From Kibdelosporangium banguiense (GTDB taxonomy: Bacteria; Actinomycetota; Actinomycetes; Mycobacteriales; Pseudonocardiaceae), in the NCBI RefSeq assembly GCF_017876405.1, contig NZ_JAGINW010000001.1, forward strand, positions 7,763,203 to 7,827,202: a DNA stretch of 64,000 bases. The letters run 5' to 3'. Shown piece after piece: positions 34,314 to 43,152 of the stretch (positions are counted from its first letter, which is position 1; every line of letters starts with the position of its first letter). A program made the translations under genes and the position numbers. Under the pieces are notes generated by a model, which was given only the letters and a program-made list of their open reading frames with translations, made no database searches and was not told where the DNA came from.

Positions 34314-35938
34314 TGAGCAAGAGACTCACATTCGCGACCCTGCTCGCGCTGCTGGCCACGATGCTCGTCTTCGTGCAACCCGCGCAGGCGGCTGTGGGAC
34401 TCCGGATCAGCGGTACCCGAATCGTCGAGGCCAACGGCAACGCCTTCGTCATGCGCGGCGTGAACCACGCGCATGTCTGGTACCAGAACCAGACGAGTTC
34501 GTTCGCCAACATCAAGTCCTTCGGCGCCAACACTGTCCGCGTGGTGCTCGGCAGCGGCAAGCGATGGGGACCGACCTCCGCCGCGGAAGTCACGAACGTC
34601 ATCTCGCTGTGCAAACAGTCGCGGCTGATCTGCGTGCTGGAAGTACACGACACCACCGGGTTCGGCGAGGAGGGCGCGGCGGCCAGCCTGGACCAGGCGG
34701 CCACGTACTGGATCAGTGTGGCCAGTGCGTTGCAGGGCCAGGAGAACTACGTCGTGATCAACCTCGGCAACGAGCCGTTCGGCAACAACCAGCAGGTCAG
34801 CGCGACCTGGGCGAGCGCGACATCCAGCGCGATCACCCGGCTGCGCAACGCCGGGCTGGACCACCTGATCATGGCCGACGCGCCGATGTGGGGCCAGGAC
34901 TGGCAGAACATCATGCGGGACAACGCCGCGTCGGTGTTCAACGCCGACCCGGACCGCAACACAGTGTTCTCGATCCACATGTACGGCGTCTACGACACCG
35001 CAGCCGAGATCAACGCCTACTTCGACGCGTTCCGCACTGCCGGGCTGCCGTTGGTGGTCGGTGAGTTCGGCAGCAACCACTCCGACGGCAACCCGGACGA
35101 GGACACGATCATGGCCCAGGCGCAGTCCCGGGGCCTGGGTTACCTCGGCTGGTCGTGGAGCGGCAACAGCGGCGGCGTCGAGTACCTCGACATGGTCAAC
35201 AACTTCAACCCGGCCAGCCTCACGCCCTGGGGTGAGCGATTCCTCAACGGCGTCAACGGAGTCCGCCAGACTTCGAGAGAGGCGAGCATCTACGGCGGTG
35301 GCGGCGGGGACAACCAGCCACCGTCCACTCCCGGAACACCTGTCGCATCCGGTGTCACGTCCAGCAGCGTGACGTTGAACTGGACCGCGTCCACCGACAA
35401 CGTGGGCGTGACCGGATACGAGGTCTACCGGGCCATAGCCGCCGGTGGGTTCACCTTGGTGGGTTCACCGGCCTCCAACTCCTTCACCAACACCGGGCTG
35501 GCACCGTCGACCATGTACCGGTTCCAGGTGCGGGCTCGTGATGCCGTGCCGAACTTCTCTGCCAATTCAGGTGTTCTGACGGTCACCACGCAGGCCGGTG
35601 GTGGCGGTGGCGGTACCTGCCGTGTGACCTACACGGCCTCGAACTGGGGCGGTGGCAATGGGTTCACCGCCAACGTGACGGTCACCAACACAGGCACGAC
35701 CGCGATCAACGGCTGGACTCTCGCGTACTCCTACACCGCCGGGCAGCGCGTTTCCACGCCCGGCTGGGGTGCGACATGGGCCCAGTCCAGTGCCGACGTC
35801 ACGGCCACCAATCTGGCCTGGAACGGCAATCTCCCGCCGAACGCCTCCACCGGCATCGGCGTGAACGGCACCTACACCGGGTCGAACCCGGCGCCGACTG
35901 CCTTCACTCTCAACGGAAACGCGTGCACAACGGGCTGA
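34313..35938 (+). CDS. Secreted GH5 (GH5_8-like) beta-mannanase with FN3 and CBM2
   Basis: The 541-residue enzyme has its ATG overlapping the previous stop. The signal peptide ends AQAAV (about 27). Catalytic domain about 28-325: RGVNHAHVWYQNQ is typical of bacterial GH5_8 mannanases, with acid/base Glu in INLGNEPFG (about 152) and nucleophile Glu in VVGEFGSNH (about 251). An FN3 domain follows (about 338-425; GVTSSSVTLNWTASTDNVGV) and then CBM2 (about 435-541). It probably cuts mannan or glucomannan while bound to cellulose. Third gene of the LPMO operon. A cellulase activity cannot be ruled out by sequence alone. Confidence 0.9.
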   Translation: MSKRLTFATLLALLATMLVFVQPAQAAVGLRISGTRIVEANGNAFVMRGVNHAHVWYQNQTSSFANIKSFGANTVRVVLGSGKRWGPTSAAEVTNVISLCKQSRLICVLEVHDTTGFGEEGAAASLDQAATYWISVASALQGQENYVVINLGNEPFGNNQQVSATWASATSSAITRLRNAGLDHLIMADAPMWGQDWQNIMRDNAASVFNADPDRNTVFSIHMYGVYDTAAEINAYFDAFRTAGLPLVVGEFGSNHSDGNPDEDTIMAQAQSRGLGYLGWSWSGNSGGVEYLDMVNNFNPASLTPWGERFLNGVNGVRQTSREASIYGGGGGDNQPPSTPGTPVASGVTSSSVTLNWTASTDNVGVTGYEVYRAIAAGGFTLVGSPASNSFTNTGLAPSTMYRFQVRARDAVPNFSANSGVLTVTTQAGGGGGGTCRVTYTASNWGGGNGFTANVTVTNTGTTAINGWTLAYSYTAGQRVSTPGWGATWAQSSADVTATNLAWNGNLPPNASTGIGVNGTYTGSNPAPTAFTLNGNACTTG

Positions 35939-35957
35939 CGCAGGGAGAGGAACACTG

Positions 35958-38198
35958 ATGTCCCGCAAGATGCTCATCGCTTTACTCGGGATCATGCTGG
36001 TGAACCCGGTCGCGGCCGCCGCGGCGCCTGCCGAGCAGATCACCAATGGTGGTTTCGAGGCCGGCACCGCGCCGTGGTGGTGGACCGGCAACGCGCCCGC
36101 CAGCGTGGTCGACGGCAGGCTGTGCGCGGAAGTCCCTGGCGGTACGGCGAATCCATGGGACGTGATCATCGGCCAGAACGAGATCGACCTGGAGGCAGGC
36201 ACTTCGTATGCGTTCGCCTTCACCGCGTCGGCCTCGGCTCCGGTCAGTATCCGGGCGAACGTGCAGCTGGCCGATCCGCCGTACACGGCCGAACTGTCCC
36301 AGCAGGTCCCGCTCACCACGACGGCGACCAGGGTCGAGTACCCGTTCACGTCCAAGGTCGCCACGGCCAAAGCCCAGGTGGTCTTCCAGATCGGCGCGAA
36401 CGCGAACCCGTTCACGTTCTGTGTCGACGACGTGTCCTTGGCCGGTGGGACGCCGCCACCGCCGTACATCCCGGACACCGGGCCACGGGTGCGTGTCAAC
36501 CAGTCCGGGTATCTGCCGAGTTCAGCGAAGCACGCCACCCTCGTGACCACCGCGACCCAGCCGGTGGCCTGGCAGCTGCGCAAGGCGGACGGCAAGGTCG
36601 TGGCTCGCGGAACCAGCAAGCCGCAAGGGATCGACCCGACCTCGCGGCAGAACACCCACGTGATCGATTTCGGATCGCCGCCTGTGGGCAAGGGATACAC
36701 ACTCAGCGCCGACGGCGAGACGAGTGTTCCGTTCGACATCGGTGGTGACTTCTACCAGCGGCTGCGGACGGATTCCCTGGCGTTCTTCTACCACCAGAGA
36801 AGCGGCACCCCGATCGACGCGGCGTTCGCCGGGGCCTCCTACGCGCGCCCGGCCGGACACGTTGGTGTGGCGCCGAACCAAGGCGACACAAGCGTTCCTT
36901 GCCAGCCTGGTGTGTGCGACTACCGGCTGGACGTCCGCGGCGGCTGGTACGACGCGGGTGACCACGGCAAGTACGTGGTCAACGGCGGGATCTCGGTCGC
37001 ACAGCTGATGAGCGAGTTCGAGCGGGTCAAGCACAACCCCGGAGCGATCGGCGACGGCAAGCTCAAGATCCCCGAGGGCCGCAACGGTGTGCCGGACATT
37101 CTCGACGAGGCCCGGTGGCAGCTGGAGTTTCTGCTGCGCATGCAGGTCCCGGCCGGCAAGCCGTACGCCGGAATGGCCCACCACAAGATCCACGACAACG
37201 AGTGGACGGGCCTGCCGCTGCCACCGCATCAGGATCCGAAGCTCCGCGAGCTGCATCCCGTGTCCACGGCGGCGACCCTGAACGTCGCCGCGACCGCAGC
37301 CCAGTGTGCGCGCCTGTTCGGGCCGTACGACCGGGCGTTCGCCAACAAGTGCCTGACCGCTGCACGTCAGGCCTGGACTGCGGCCAAAGCGAACCCGGCA
37401 ATCTACGCGTCACCCTCAGACGGCACTGGCGGCGGCGCGTACGACGACACCAACGTCACAGACGAGTTCTACTGGGCAGCCGCCGAGCTGTACCTGACGA
37501 CCGGGTCGCGCGAATACCGTGACGCGGTGGTGTCGTCGCCACTGCACACCGCGGACATCTTCACCCAGGAGGGTTTCTCCTGGCAGTCGGTCGCAGTCCT
37601 GGGCCGGCTCGATTTGGCGACTGTCCCCAGTGGACTCCCTGACCGGTCGCGGGTTCGCGGTTCCGTGATCGCCGGTGCCGACAAGTACCTCGCGACGGCC
37701 CGCAGTCAGGCCTACGGTGTCGCCTACGCCCCAGGTGACGGCATGTACGCCTGGGGTTCCAACAGCCAGGTGCTGAACAATCTCGTGGTTCTGGCAACCG
37801 GCTACGACCTCACAAAGAGGACCGCGTACCGCGACGCGGTGCTGAGCGGGCTGGACTACCTGCTCGGCCGCAACCCGCTCAACCTGTCGTATGTGACCGG
37901 ATACGGCGAGCGGGACGCACACAACCAGCACCACCGGTTCTGGGCGCACCAGCTTGATCCCGCACTGCCGAACCCACTTGCCGGGTCGGTGGCGGGCGGG
38001 CCGAACTCGAGCATCCAGGACCCGGTCGCCCAGGACAAACTCCGGGGTTGCGCGGCGGCGATGTGCTACATCGACGACATCGGATCCTGGGCGACCAACG
38101 AAGTCACGATCAACTGGAACTCCGCTCTGGCTTGGGTCGCCGGTTTTGCGGCAGAACAGGCAGAGGCCCAGCGGTGTCACTCCATGCGAGTGGAGTGA
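35958..38198 (+). CDS. Secreted GH9 cellulase with CBM4 and Ig-like domains
   Basis: The 746-residue enzyme has a signal peptide of about 23 residues. A CBM4/9-type module covers about 27-160 (ITNGGFEAGTAPWWWTGNAP); the CelD N-terminal Ig-like domain about 175-265 (VRVNQSGYLPSSAKHATLVT); the GH9 (alpha/alpha)6 barrel about 275-735. Catalytic motifs are intact: RGGWYDAGDHGKYVVNG (water-activating Asp pair) and ATNEVTINWNS (acid Glu). The Ig-plus-GH9 order matches the CelD/CbhA (theme D) subgroup. Unlike its neighbours it has no CBM2. Last gene of the LPMO operon; a large hairpin follows. Confidence 0.94.
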   Translation: MSRKMLIALLGIMLVNPVAAAAAPAEQITNGGFEAGTAPWWWTGNAPASVVDGRLCAEVPGGTANPWDVIIGQNEIDLEAGTSYAFAFTASASAPVSIRANVQLADPPYTAELSQQVPLTTTATRVEYPFTSKVATAKAQVVFQIGANANPFTFCVDDVSLAGGTPPPPYIPDTGPRVRVNQSGYLPSSAKHATLVTTATQPVAWQLRKADGKVVARGTSKPQGIDPTSRQNTHVIDFGSPPVGKGYTLSADGETSVPFDIGGDFYQRLRTDSLAFFYHQRSGTPIDAAFAGASYARPAGHVGVAPNQGDTSVPCQPGVCDYRLDVRGGWYDAGDHGKYVVNGGISVAQLMSEFERVKHNPGAIGDGKLKIPEGRNGVPDILDEARWQLEFLLRMQVPAGKPYAGMAHHKIHDNEWTGLPLPPHQDPKLRELHPVSTAATLNVAATAAQCARLFGPYDRAFANKCLTAARQAWTAAKANPAIYASPSDGTGGGAYDDTNVTDEFYWAAAELYLTTGSREYRDAVVSSPLHTADIFTQEGFSWQSVAVLGRLDLATVPSGLPDRSRVRGSVIAGADKYLATARSQAYGVAYAPGDGMYAWGSNSQVLNNLVVLATGYDLTKRTAYRDAVLSGLDYLLGRNPLNLSYVTGYGERDAHNQHHRFWAHQLDPALPNPLAGSVAGGPNSSIQDPVAQDKLRGCAAAMCYIDDIGSWATNEVTINWNSALAWVAGFAAEQAEAQRCHSMRVE

Positions 38199-38213
38199 TC
38201 TGAGCGGGGGCAG

Positions 38214-38280
38214 GCGCCCTGGCGCGTCACCCGCGACGACCACTGGCCGGCCGTCGCGGATGACGATTCCGCCAGGGCGC
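38214..38280. terminator. Large hairpin after the GH9 gene
   Basis: GCGCCCTGGCG (38214-38224) pairs perfectly with CGCCAGGGCGC (38270-38280). Inside, GTCACCCGCGACG and CGTCGCGGATGAC pair with one mismatch. It lies between convergent genes, 15 bp after the GH9 stop. Confidence 0.6.
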
Positions 38281-38304
38281 AGGCCCCAGCCCGCGAGTTC
38301 TCGG

Positions 38305-38361
38305 GTGCCCCCAATGCCACATTGGGGACATCCGATGCCACCAATGTGGCATTGGGGACAC
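38305..38361. repeat. REP-like double palindrome
   Basis: Two 15-mers, CCAATGCCACATTGG (38311-38325) and CCAATGTGGCATTGG (38341-38355), are each nearly palindromic and are exact reverse complements of each other. Together with flanking bases they form 21-nt arms (38305-38325 and 38341-38361, one G-T pair) around a 15-nt loop. It sits 6 bp past the GH3 stop codon, between convergent genes. Confidence 0.7.
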
Positions 38362-38367
38362 AGCAAA

Positions 38368-40689
38368 TCACTGATGGAAGTCCGGGGCCATCACCCGGTC
38401 GAAGCCGACCTGGCGGCGGGGCCCTTCGAGCGTCATCCGCACGGTTTCGCGGATGTCGGCGCTGGAAGCGCCCACTCGCAGTTCGACGTCACCGGGATCG
38501 ACCTGACGTTGCCCGGAACGCCCGGTGTAGGAGGTGAGATCAGCGTGCAGCTCCATCCTCAGCGTGACGGTCTCGCCCGGCGAAAGCTCCACCCGCCGTG
38601 CCGCGATCAGTTGCTGCACAGGACGGGCGACTTCCGCGACCGGGTCGTGCAGGTAGACCTGAACGACCTCACACGCCGGAATGGCCGAGGCGTTGCGCAG
38701 GGATACGGCCAGTTCGCAGGTCCCGTCGGTCGGCCATGGGGAAGGGGAATGCTTGACCTCAAGCCATTGCACGGGCGCGTAGGACAGGCCATGGCCGAAC
38801 GGGAACACCGGTGTGGGGTCGAGCGTGCTGACCTCGCTGCGCTGCCCGAGCGGTGCGGCGAGATACGTCGACGGCTGGTTGGTGCTTTCGCCGGGGAAGC
38901 TGACCGGCAGCCTGCCGGACGGGTTGACGCGTCCACTGAGGATGTCGGCGAGCGCCGGACCGCCTTCCTCGCCGGGGAAGAAGCCGCACAGGATGGCAGC
39001 CAGCCGGTCGGACTGCCGGGAGATCTCGTAGGGCCGGCCGACCAGCAGGATGAGGACCACGGGTGTGCCGGTGGCCAGCAGGGCTTCGAGCAGCTCCTCC
39101 TGGCGTCCGGGCAGTCGCAGGTCCTTGGCGTCGCAGCCCTCACCGGAGGTTCCGCCACCGAAAAGACCGGCCTTGTCACCGAGAACCGCGACACAGACGT
39201 CCGCGTTCTCAGCCAGCGCAACGGCTTTGGCGATGTCTTCGTCCTCGCCGTCCAGCACCGGGCAGCCCAGGGCGTACGAGACCTCGTATCCGGCAGGGTC
39301 GTCGCGCAGTGCCTCCAACACCGTCGGAATGTCGATCCCGACCGGGACATCCGGGTGGTGGACGCCGACATGCAGGGGGAACGAGTAACACCCGAGCATC
39401 GCGCCCGGATCGTGGGCCCGCGGGCCGACCACCGCGATCCGGCGGCCCGGCTTGAGCGGCAGGGTCGCGTTGTTGCTCAGCAACACGATCGACTGCCACG
39501 CCAGTTCGCGGGCGACCTGCCGGGACTCGTCGTCGTCGAGGTCGACGCGTTCCTGGCTGATGGCGGGCGGGTCGGGGGACCAGTCCTGGTCCAGCAGGCC
39601 GAGTTCGCACTTCTGCGTCAGCACACGTTCCAGCGCGCGGTCGACGAGCGCGACATCCACATCGCCACGTTCGACGGCCTCGGTCAGCGGCTCGCCGAAG
39701 CAGTCCACGGTCGGCAGTTCCACGTCGATGCCCGCGGCCAGGGCGAGTTCGGCGGCCGCGGCCGATGTCCCGGCGGCGCCGTGCAACATCTGCAGGAACG
39801 CCACAGAGAAGTAGTCGGAGACCAGAGTGCCGGTGAAACCGTAGGTGTCGCGCAACAAGTCCGTCAGGATCGCCGGATCACCTGCCACGGCAACGCCGTC
39901 AAGGTCGATGTACGCGTTCATCACCGAGCGTGCGCCTGCCCGCAGGGCCATCTCGAACGGCGGCAGCAGGACATCGGCCAGTTCCCGCCGGCCGATCGAG
40001 ACCGGGGCGAGGTTGCGTCCGGCGCGGGAAGCCGAGTACCCGACGAAATGCTTGAGGGTCGCGACCACACCTGTGGACTCGATGCCGCGCACGTAAGCAC
40101 TGCCGATCACGCCGACCAGGTAGGGATCCTCGGCGATGGTCTCCTCGACCCGGCCCCAGCGCATGTCCCGCGCCACGTCCAGCACCGGAGCCAGACCCTG
40201 GTGCACGCCAAGGGAACGCATCGACTCGCCGATCCTGGCGGCCATCCGCTCCACGAGCTCCGGGTTGAACGTCGCGCCCCAGCACAACGGCGAGGGATAC
40301 GCGGTGGCCTGCCAGGCGGCCAGACCGGTGAGGCATTCCTCGTGCACCATCGCGGGAATCCCGAACCGCCCGGCGCTCATGATCTGGCGCTGGCTGCGGG
40401 CCACCGCGCGCACGCCGATCTCCGGGGCCACCGGCGAGGTGCCGAACACCCGGGTCAGCTGCCCGATGCCCGAGGAGATCAACGCCTCCCAGTCCGGCGG
40501 GGCCGCGGCGAATTCGTGCTGGTGTGGTGCGACATTCCCGGCCGCGGCGTCGACGCCGACCCACACGCCGTACAGCTGGGCGATCTTCTCCGGCACCGTC
40601 ATCCGGGCCATCAGGTCACGTACGCGCTCGGCGGGGGCGGCCGCCGGATCGCGCCAGATCTCGTCGCTCACGCGGGTTTGGATGGTCAC
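38368..40689 (-). CDS. bxlA: Cytoplasmic GH3 beta-xylosidase/beta-glucosidase
   Basis: The 773-residue enzyme has no signal peptide. It hydrolyses xylo-oligosaccharides (possibly aryl-glucosides) inside the cell. GH3 N-domain about 30-350, with the Lys-His substrate pair in ATLKHFVGY and the nucleophile Asp in TLVSDYFSV (about residue 290). The C-terminal sandwich (about 390-600; LAWQSIVLLSNNATLPLKPG) and FN3-like domain (about 665-755) follow. The SDYF form of the motif and the gene order are those of Streptomyces BxlA. It starts 15 bp after the LacI gene on the same strand, divergent from the importer. GTG start with a weak ribosome site, so translational coupling to the regulator is likely. 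Confidence 0.9.
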   Translation of the reverse strand: MTIQTRVSDEIWRDPAAAPAERVRDLMARMTVPEKIAQLYGVWVGVDAAAGNVAPHQHEFAAAPPDWEALISSGIGQLTRVFGTSPVAPEIGVRAVARSQRQIMSAGRFGIPAMVHEECLTGLAAWQATAYPSPLCWGATFNPELVERMAARIGESMRSLGVHQGLAPVLDVARDMRWGRVEETIAEDPYLVGVIGSAYVRGIESTGVVATLKHFVGYSASRAGRNLAPVSIGRRELADVLLPPFEMALRAGARSVMNAYIDLDGVAVAGDPAILTDLLRDTYGFTGTLVSDYFSVAFLQMLHGAAGTSAAAAELALAAGIDVELPTVDCFGEPLTEAVERGDVDVALVDRALERVLTQKCELGLLDQDWSPDPPAISQERVDLDDDESRQVARELAWQSIVLLSNNATLPLKPGRRIAVVGPRAHDPGAMLGCYSFPLHVGVHHPDVPVGIDIPTVLEALRDDPAGYEVSYALGCPVLDGEDEDIAKAVALAENADVCVAVLGDKAGLFGGGTSGEGCDAKDLRLPGRQEELLEALLATGTPVVLILLVGRPYEISRQSDRLAAILCGFFPGEEGGPALADILSGRVNPSGRLPVSFPGESTNQPSTYLAAPLGQRSEVSTLDPTPVFPFGHGLSYAPVQWLEVKHSPSPWPTDGTCELAVSLRNASAIPACEVVQVYLHDPVAEVARPVQQLIAARRVELSPGETVTLRMELHADLTSYTGRSGQRQVDPGDVELRVGASSADIRETVRMTLEGPRRQVGFDRVMAPDFHQ

Positions 40690-40704
40690 GGGGGAGTCCG
40701 TCCG

Positions 40705-41718
40705 TCAGGGGGAAGGGAAGGCGCGCGCCGACTGCCGCACGACCAGGCTGGTCTCGAGGGTGACGTGGAAGGAATCCGGCTGCTCACCGCGGATCAGCGC
40801 GACCAGCAGCTCGACCGCGCGCTGGCCCATCCGGCGGATCGGCTGGTCCACTGTGGTCAGTGGCGGGACGCAGAGCGCCGACTCGGGCACGTTGTCGAAG
40901 CCGACGACCGACACGTCCTCAGGCACCCGCAGCCCGAGCTGCGTGGCCGCTTCGATCGTGGCTATCGCGGAAATGTCGTTGGCGGCGAACACCGCGGTGG
41001 GCCGGTCGGGTCCGCTGAGCAACTCGCGGGCGGCGTCGACCGCGATCTCCGGGTCGTAGGCGCCGACCGCGACAAGGCTTTCGTCCACGGTCACACCGGC
41101 GGCCTGCAGGGCTTGCCGGTAGCCCTGTTCACGCAGCTGAGCCGATTGCAGGTCGGACCGTCCGGTCAGCATCCCGATCCGGCGGTGGCCGAGACCGAGC
41201 AGGTGCTCGGTGGCCAGCCTGCCGCCCTTGAGGTTGTCGGAGTCGATCGTCAGCAGGTCCGACGGGCCGGTGTGCGGGTCGACCGCCACGATCGGCGCGT
41301 CGTACTGGACGTTGGTCACGGTGGGCGTGACCAGCACGGCACCGTCGATCAGGGTGCCGCTCAGCCGGGAGAGGTAGCGGCGTTCCCAGCCGACGTGATC
41401 ACTCGTGCGGCCGCCCGCGGAGTAGACCACCAGCTCGAAGCCGGTGCCCCGGATCGCGTCGGCCGCGCCCTTGAGCAGCTCGGTGCTGAACGGTTCGAGG
41501 TCGGCGACCAGGATGCCGATCACGTTGGTGCGGTGGTTGCGCAGGCTCTGGGCCACCAGGCTGGCCTCGTACCCCAGCTCCTCGATCACCGCCAGCACGC
41601 GGGCGTTGGTCTCGGCGGCCACACCGTAGCGCTGGTTGATCACTTTGGAGACGGTCGCCACCGAGACGCCCGCACGCGCGGCGACGTCACGGATGGTGAC
41701 TCTGGAGCTCGGCTGCAC
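40705..41718 (-). CDS. bxlR: LacI family regulator of the xylan locus (BxlR-like)
   Basis: The 337-residue repressor starts VQPSSRVTIRDVAARAGVSV, with helix-turn-helix AARAGVSVATVSKVINQRYG and hinge EASLVAQSLRNHR. The sensor domain follows (VIGILVADLEPFSTELLKGA … SVVGFDNVPES). GTG at 41718 is chosen from the family N-terminus; no clear ribosome site precedes it, so the message could be nearly leaderless. It lies upstream of the GH3 gene and divergent from the binding-protein gene. The near-palindrome at 41743-41756 is its likely operator. It is distinct from CebR: the cellulase boxes are not present here. Release by xylobiose-like sugars is inferred from the locus. Confidence 0.88.
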   Translation of the reverse strand: MQPSSRVTIRDVAARAGVSVATVSKVINQRYGVAAETNARVLAVIEELGYEASLVAQSLRNHRTNVIGILVADLEPFSTELLKGAADAIRGTGFELVVYSAGGRTSDHVGWERRYLSRLSGTLIDGAVLVTPTVTNVQYDAPIVAVDPHTGPSDLLTIDSDNLKGGRLATEHLLGLGHRRIGMLTGRSDLQSAQLREQGYRQALQAAGVTVDESLVAVGAYDPEIAVDAARELLSGPDRPTAVFAANDISAIATIEAATQLGLRVPEDVSVVGFDNVPESALCVPPLTTVDQPIRRMGQRAVELLVALIRGEQPDSFHVTLETSLVVRQSARAFPSP

Positions 41719-41742
41719 GGGAGCAACGATAGCGATGTAAAA

Positions 41743-41756
41743 CGTTATCGACAACG
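41743..41756. promoter_or_regulatory. Candidate BxlR operator
   Basis: CGTTATCGACAACG is a 14-bp palindrome with one mismatched pair and a central TCGA. It lies 24 bp before the regulator start and directly precedes TTGACA (41758-41763), a candidate -35 of the importer operon. Confidence 0.55.
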
Positions 41757-41853
41757 ATTGACACTCACACCGGAGCCGGTCCAGACTCATCGCCACCTGG
41801 GCTACCGCACGCCGGGACCTCCTTCCGCCGATGCCGTCAGGAGTGGGCCGAGA

Positions 41854-43152
41854 ATGCGTCGCATCCGAGTACGTGCCGCCACCGGAGTCGCAGTTGCCAC
41901 TGTCATGGCACTCGTGGCTGCGGGATGTACAGGCGGCGATCAGCAACCAGGAGCGGGTTCTGTCGATCCGAACACGCCCGTGACGTTGACGTGGTGGCAC
42001 AACGCCACCACCGAACCGCTGAAGTCCGTGTTCCAGCAGATCGCCGACGACTACCACACCGCACACCCGAACGTGACGTTCAAGGTCGAGCCGATCCAGA
42101 ACGAGCAGTTCACCACCAAGGTGCCGCTGGCACTGCAGTCGAGCACACCACCGGACATCTTCCTGCAGTGGGGCGGCGGGGAGATGGCCGGCCAGGTCAC
42201 CTCCGGCCAGGTGGCCGACCTGACCGGGCTGACCAAGGACTGGATCGGCCAGATCGGCAAAGCCGCCGACGGGTGGAAACTGGACGGCAAGCAGTACGGA
42301 GTGCCGTTCGTGCTGCACTCGGTCGGCTTCTGGTACCGCAAGGACCTGTTCGAACAGGTCGGTGTCAGCGCGCCACCGTCCACGATGGACGAGCTGAAGG
42401 ACGCGATCGGCAAGTTCAAGGCCAAGGGCATCACGCCGATCTCCATCGGCAGCAAGGACCGCTGGCCGGACGCGTTCTACTGGGCCTACTTCGCCGTGCG
42501 CGGATGTTCCCAGGACACGCTCAAGCAAGCGGCCGCGCTGACGATGAACGACCGGTGCTGGACCAAGGCGGGCCAGGACCTGAAGTCCTTCTTGGACACT
42601 CAGCCGTTCCAGAACGGTTTCCTGGGAACGCCCGCCCAGCAGGGCGCGGGCAGCTCCGCGGGCATGCTGGCCAACGGGCAGGCCGCGATGGAACTGCAGG
42701 GCGACTGGCAGGCCTCGACGATGCCCTCGCTGACCGAGGACAAGCAGCTGTCGTCGAAGCTGGGCTGGTTCCCGTTCCCGTCGATCAGCGGGGGCGCGGG
42801 CAACCCGTCGGCGACGCTCGGCGGTGGCGACGGCTTCTCCTGCACCACCAAGGCCGCGGCCGCCTGCGCGGACTTCCTGAAGTACCTGGCCAGCGCCGAG
42901 GTGCAGCGCAAGCTCGTGATCACCGGCCTGCCGGTCAACCCGGAGGCGGCGAGCGCGCTGACCGACCCGACGATGAAGACGATCCTGGAGTACAGCCAGA
43001 AGGCACCCTACATGCAGACCTACTTCGACAAGGCACTGCCGACCGCCGCGGGCCTGGCGCTCAACGACGCGATCGCCAACTTCTTCGCCGGGCAGGGCAC
43101 GCCTGAGGGGATCGTGAAGGCCGCGACCGAGGCTGCGACCGGGGGTCGCTAG
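41854..43152 (+). CDS. bxlE: Xylo-oligosaccharide-binding lipoprotein (BxlE-like)
   Basis: The 432-residue CUT1 solute-binding protein starts MRRIRVRAATGVAVATVMAL with lipobox LVAAGC (Cys at about 25) and a Gly/Gln/Pro tether. The mature chain shows VTLTWWHNATTEPLKSVFQQ, IFLQWGGGEMAGQV and YGVPFVLHSVGFWYRKDLFE, family 1 patterns. AGGAG lies about 9 nt before ATG at 41854; the open frame extends far upstream only as the shadow of the antisense GH3 gene. Its stop overlaps the next start (TAGTG). The locus context makes xylobiose or longer xylo-oligosaccharides the likely ligand, as for Streptomyces BxlE. Confidence 0.9.
   Translation: MRRIRVRAATGVAVATVMALVAAGCTGGDQQPGAGSVDPNTPVTLTWWHNATTEPLKSVFQQIADDYHTAHPNVTFKVEPIQNEQFTTKVPLALQSSTPPDIFLQWGGGEMAGQVTSGQVADLTGLTKDWIGQIGKAADGWKLDGKQYGVPFVLHSVGFWYRKDLFEQVGVSAPPSTMDELKDAIGKFKAKGITPISIGSKDRWPDAFYWAYFAVRGCSQDTLKQAAALTMNDRCWTKAGQDLKSFLDTQPFQNGFLGTPAQQGAGSSAGMLANGQAAMELQGDWQASTMPSLTEDKQLSSKLGWFPFPSISGGAGNPSATLGGGDGFSCTTKAAAACADFLKYLASAEVQRKLVITGLPVNPEAASALTDPTMKTILEYSQKAPYMQTYFDKALPTAAGLALNDAIANFFAGQGTPEGIVKAATEAATGGR

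Noticed and set aside
37954..41853. A very long plus-strand open frame running into the binding-protein gene
   Set aside because: It is antisense to the GH3 and LacI genes, has low-complexity basic composition and no domain. Only the part from 41854 is real.
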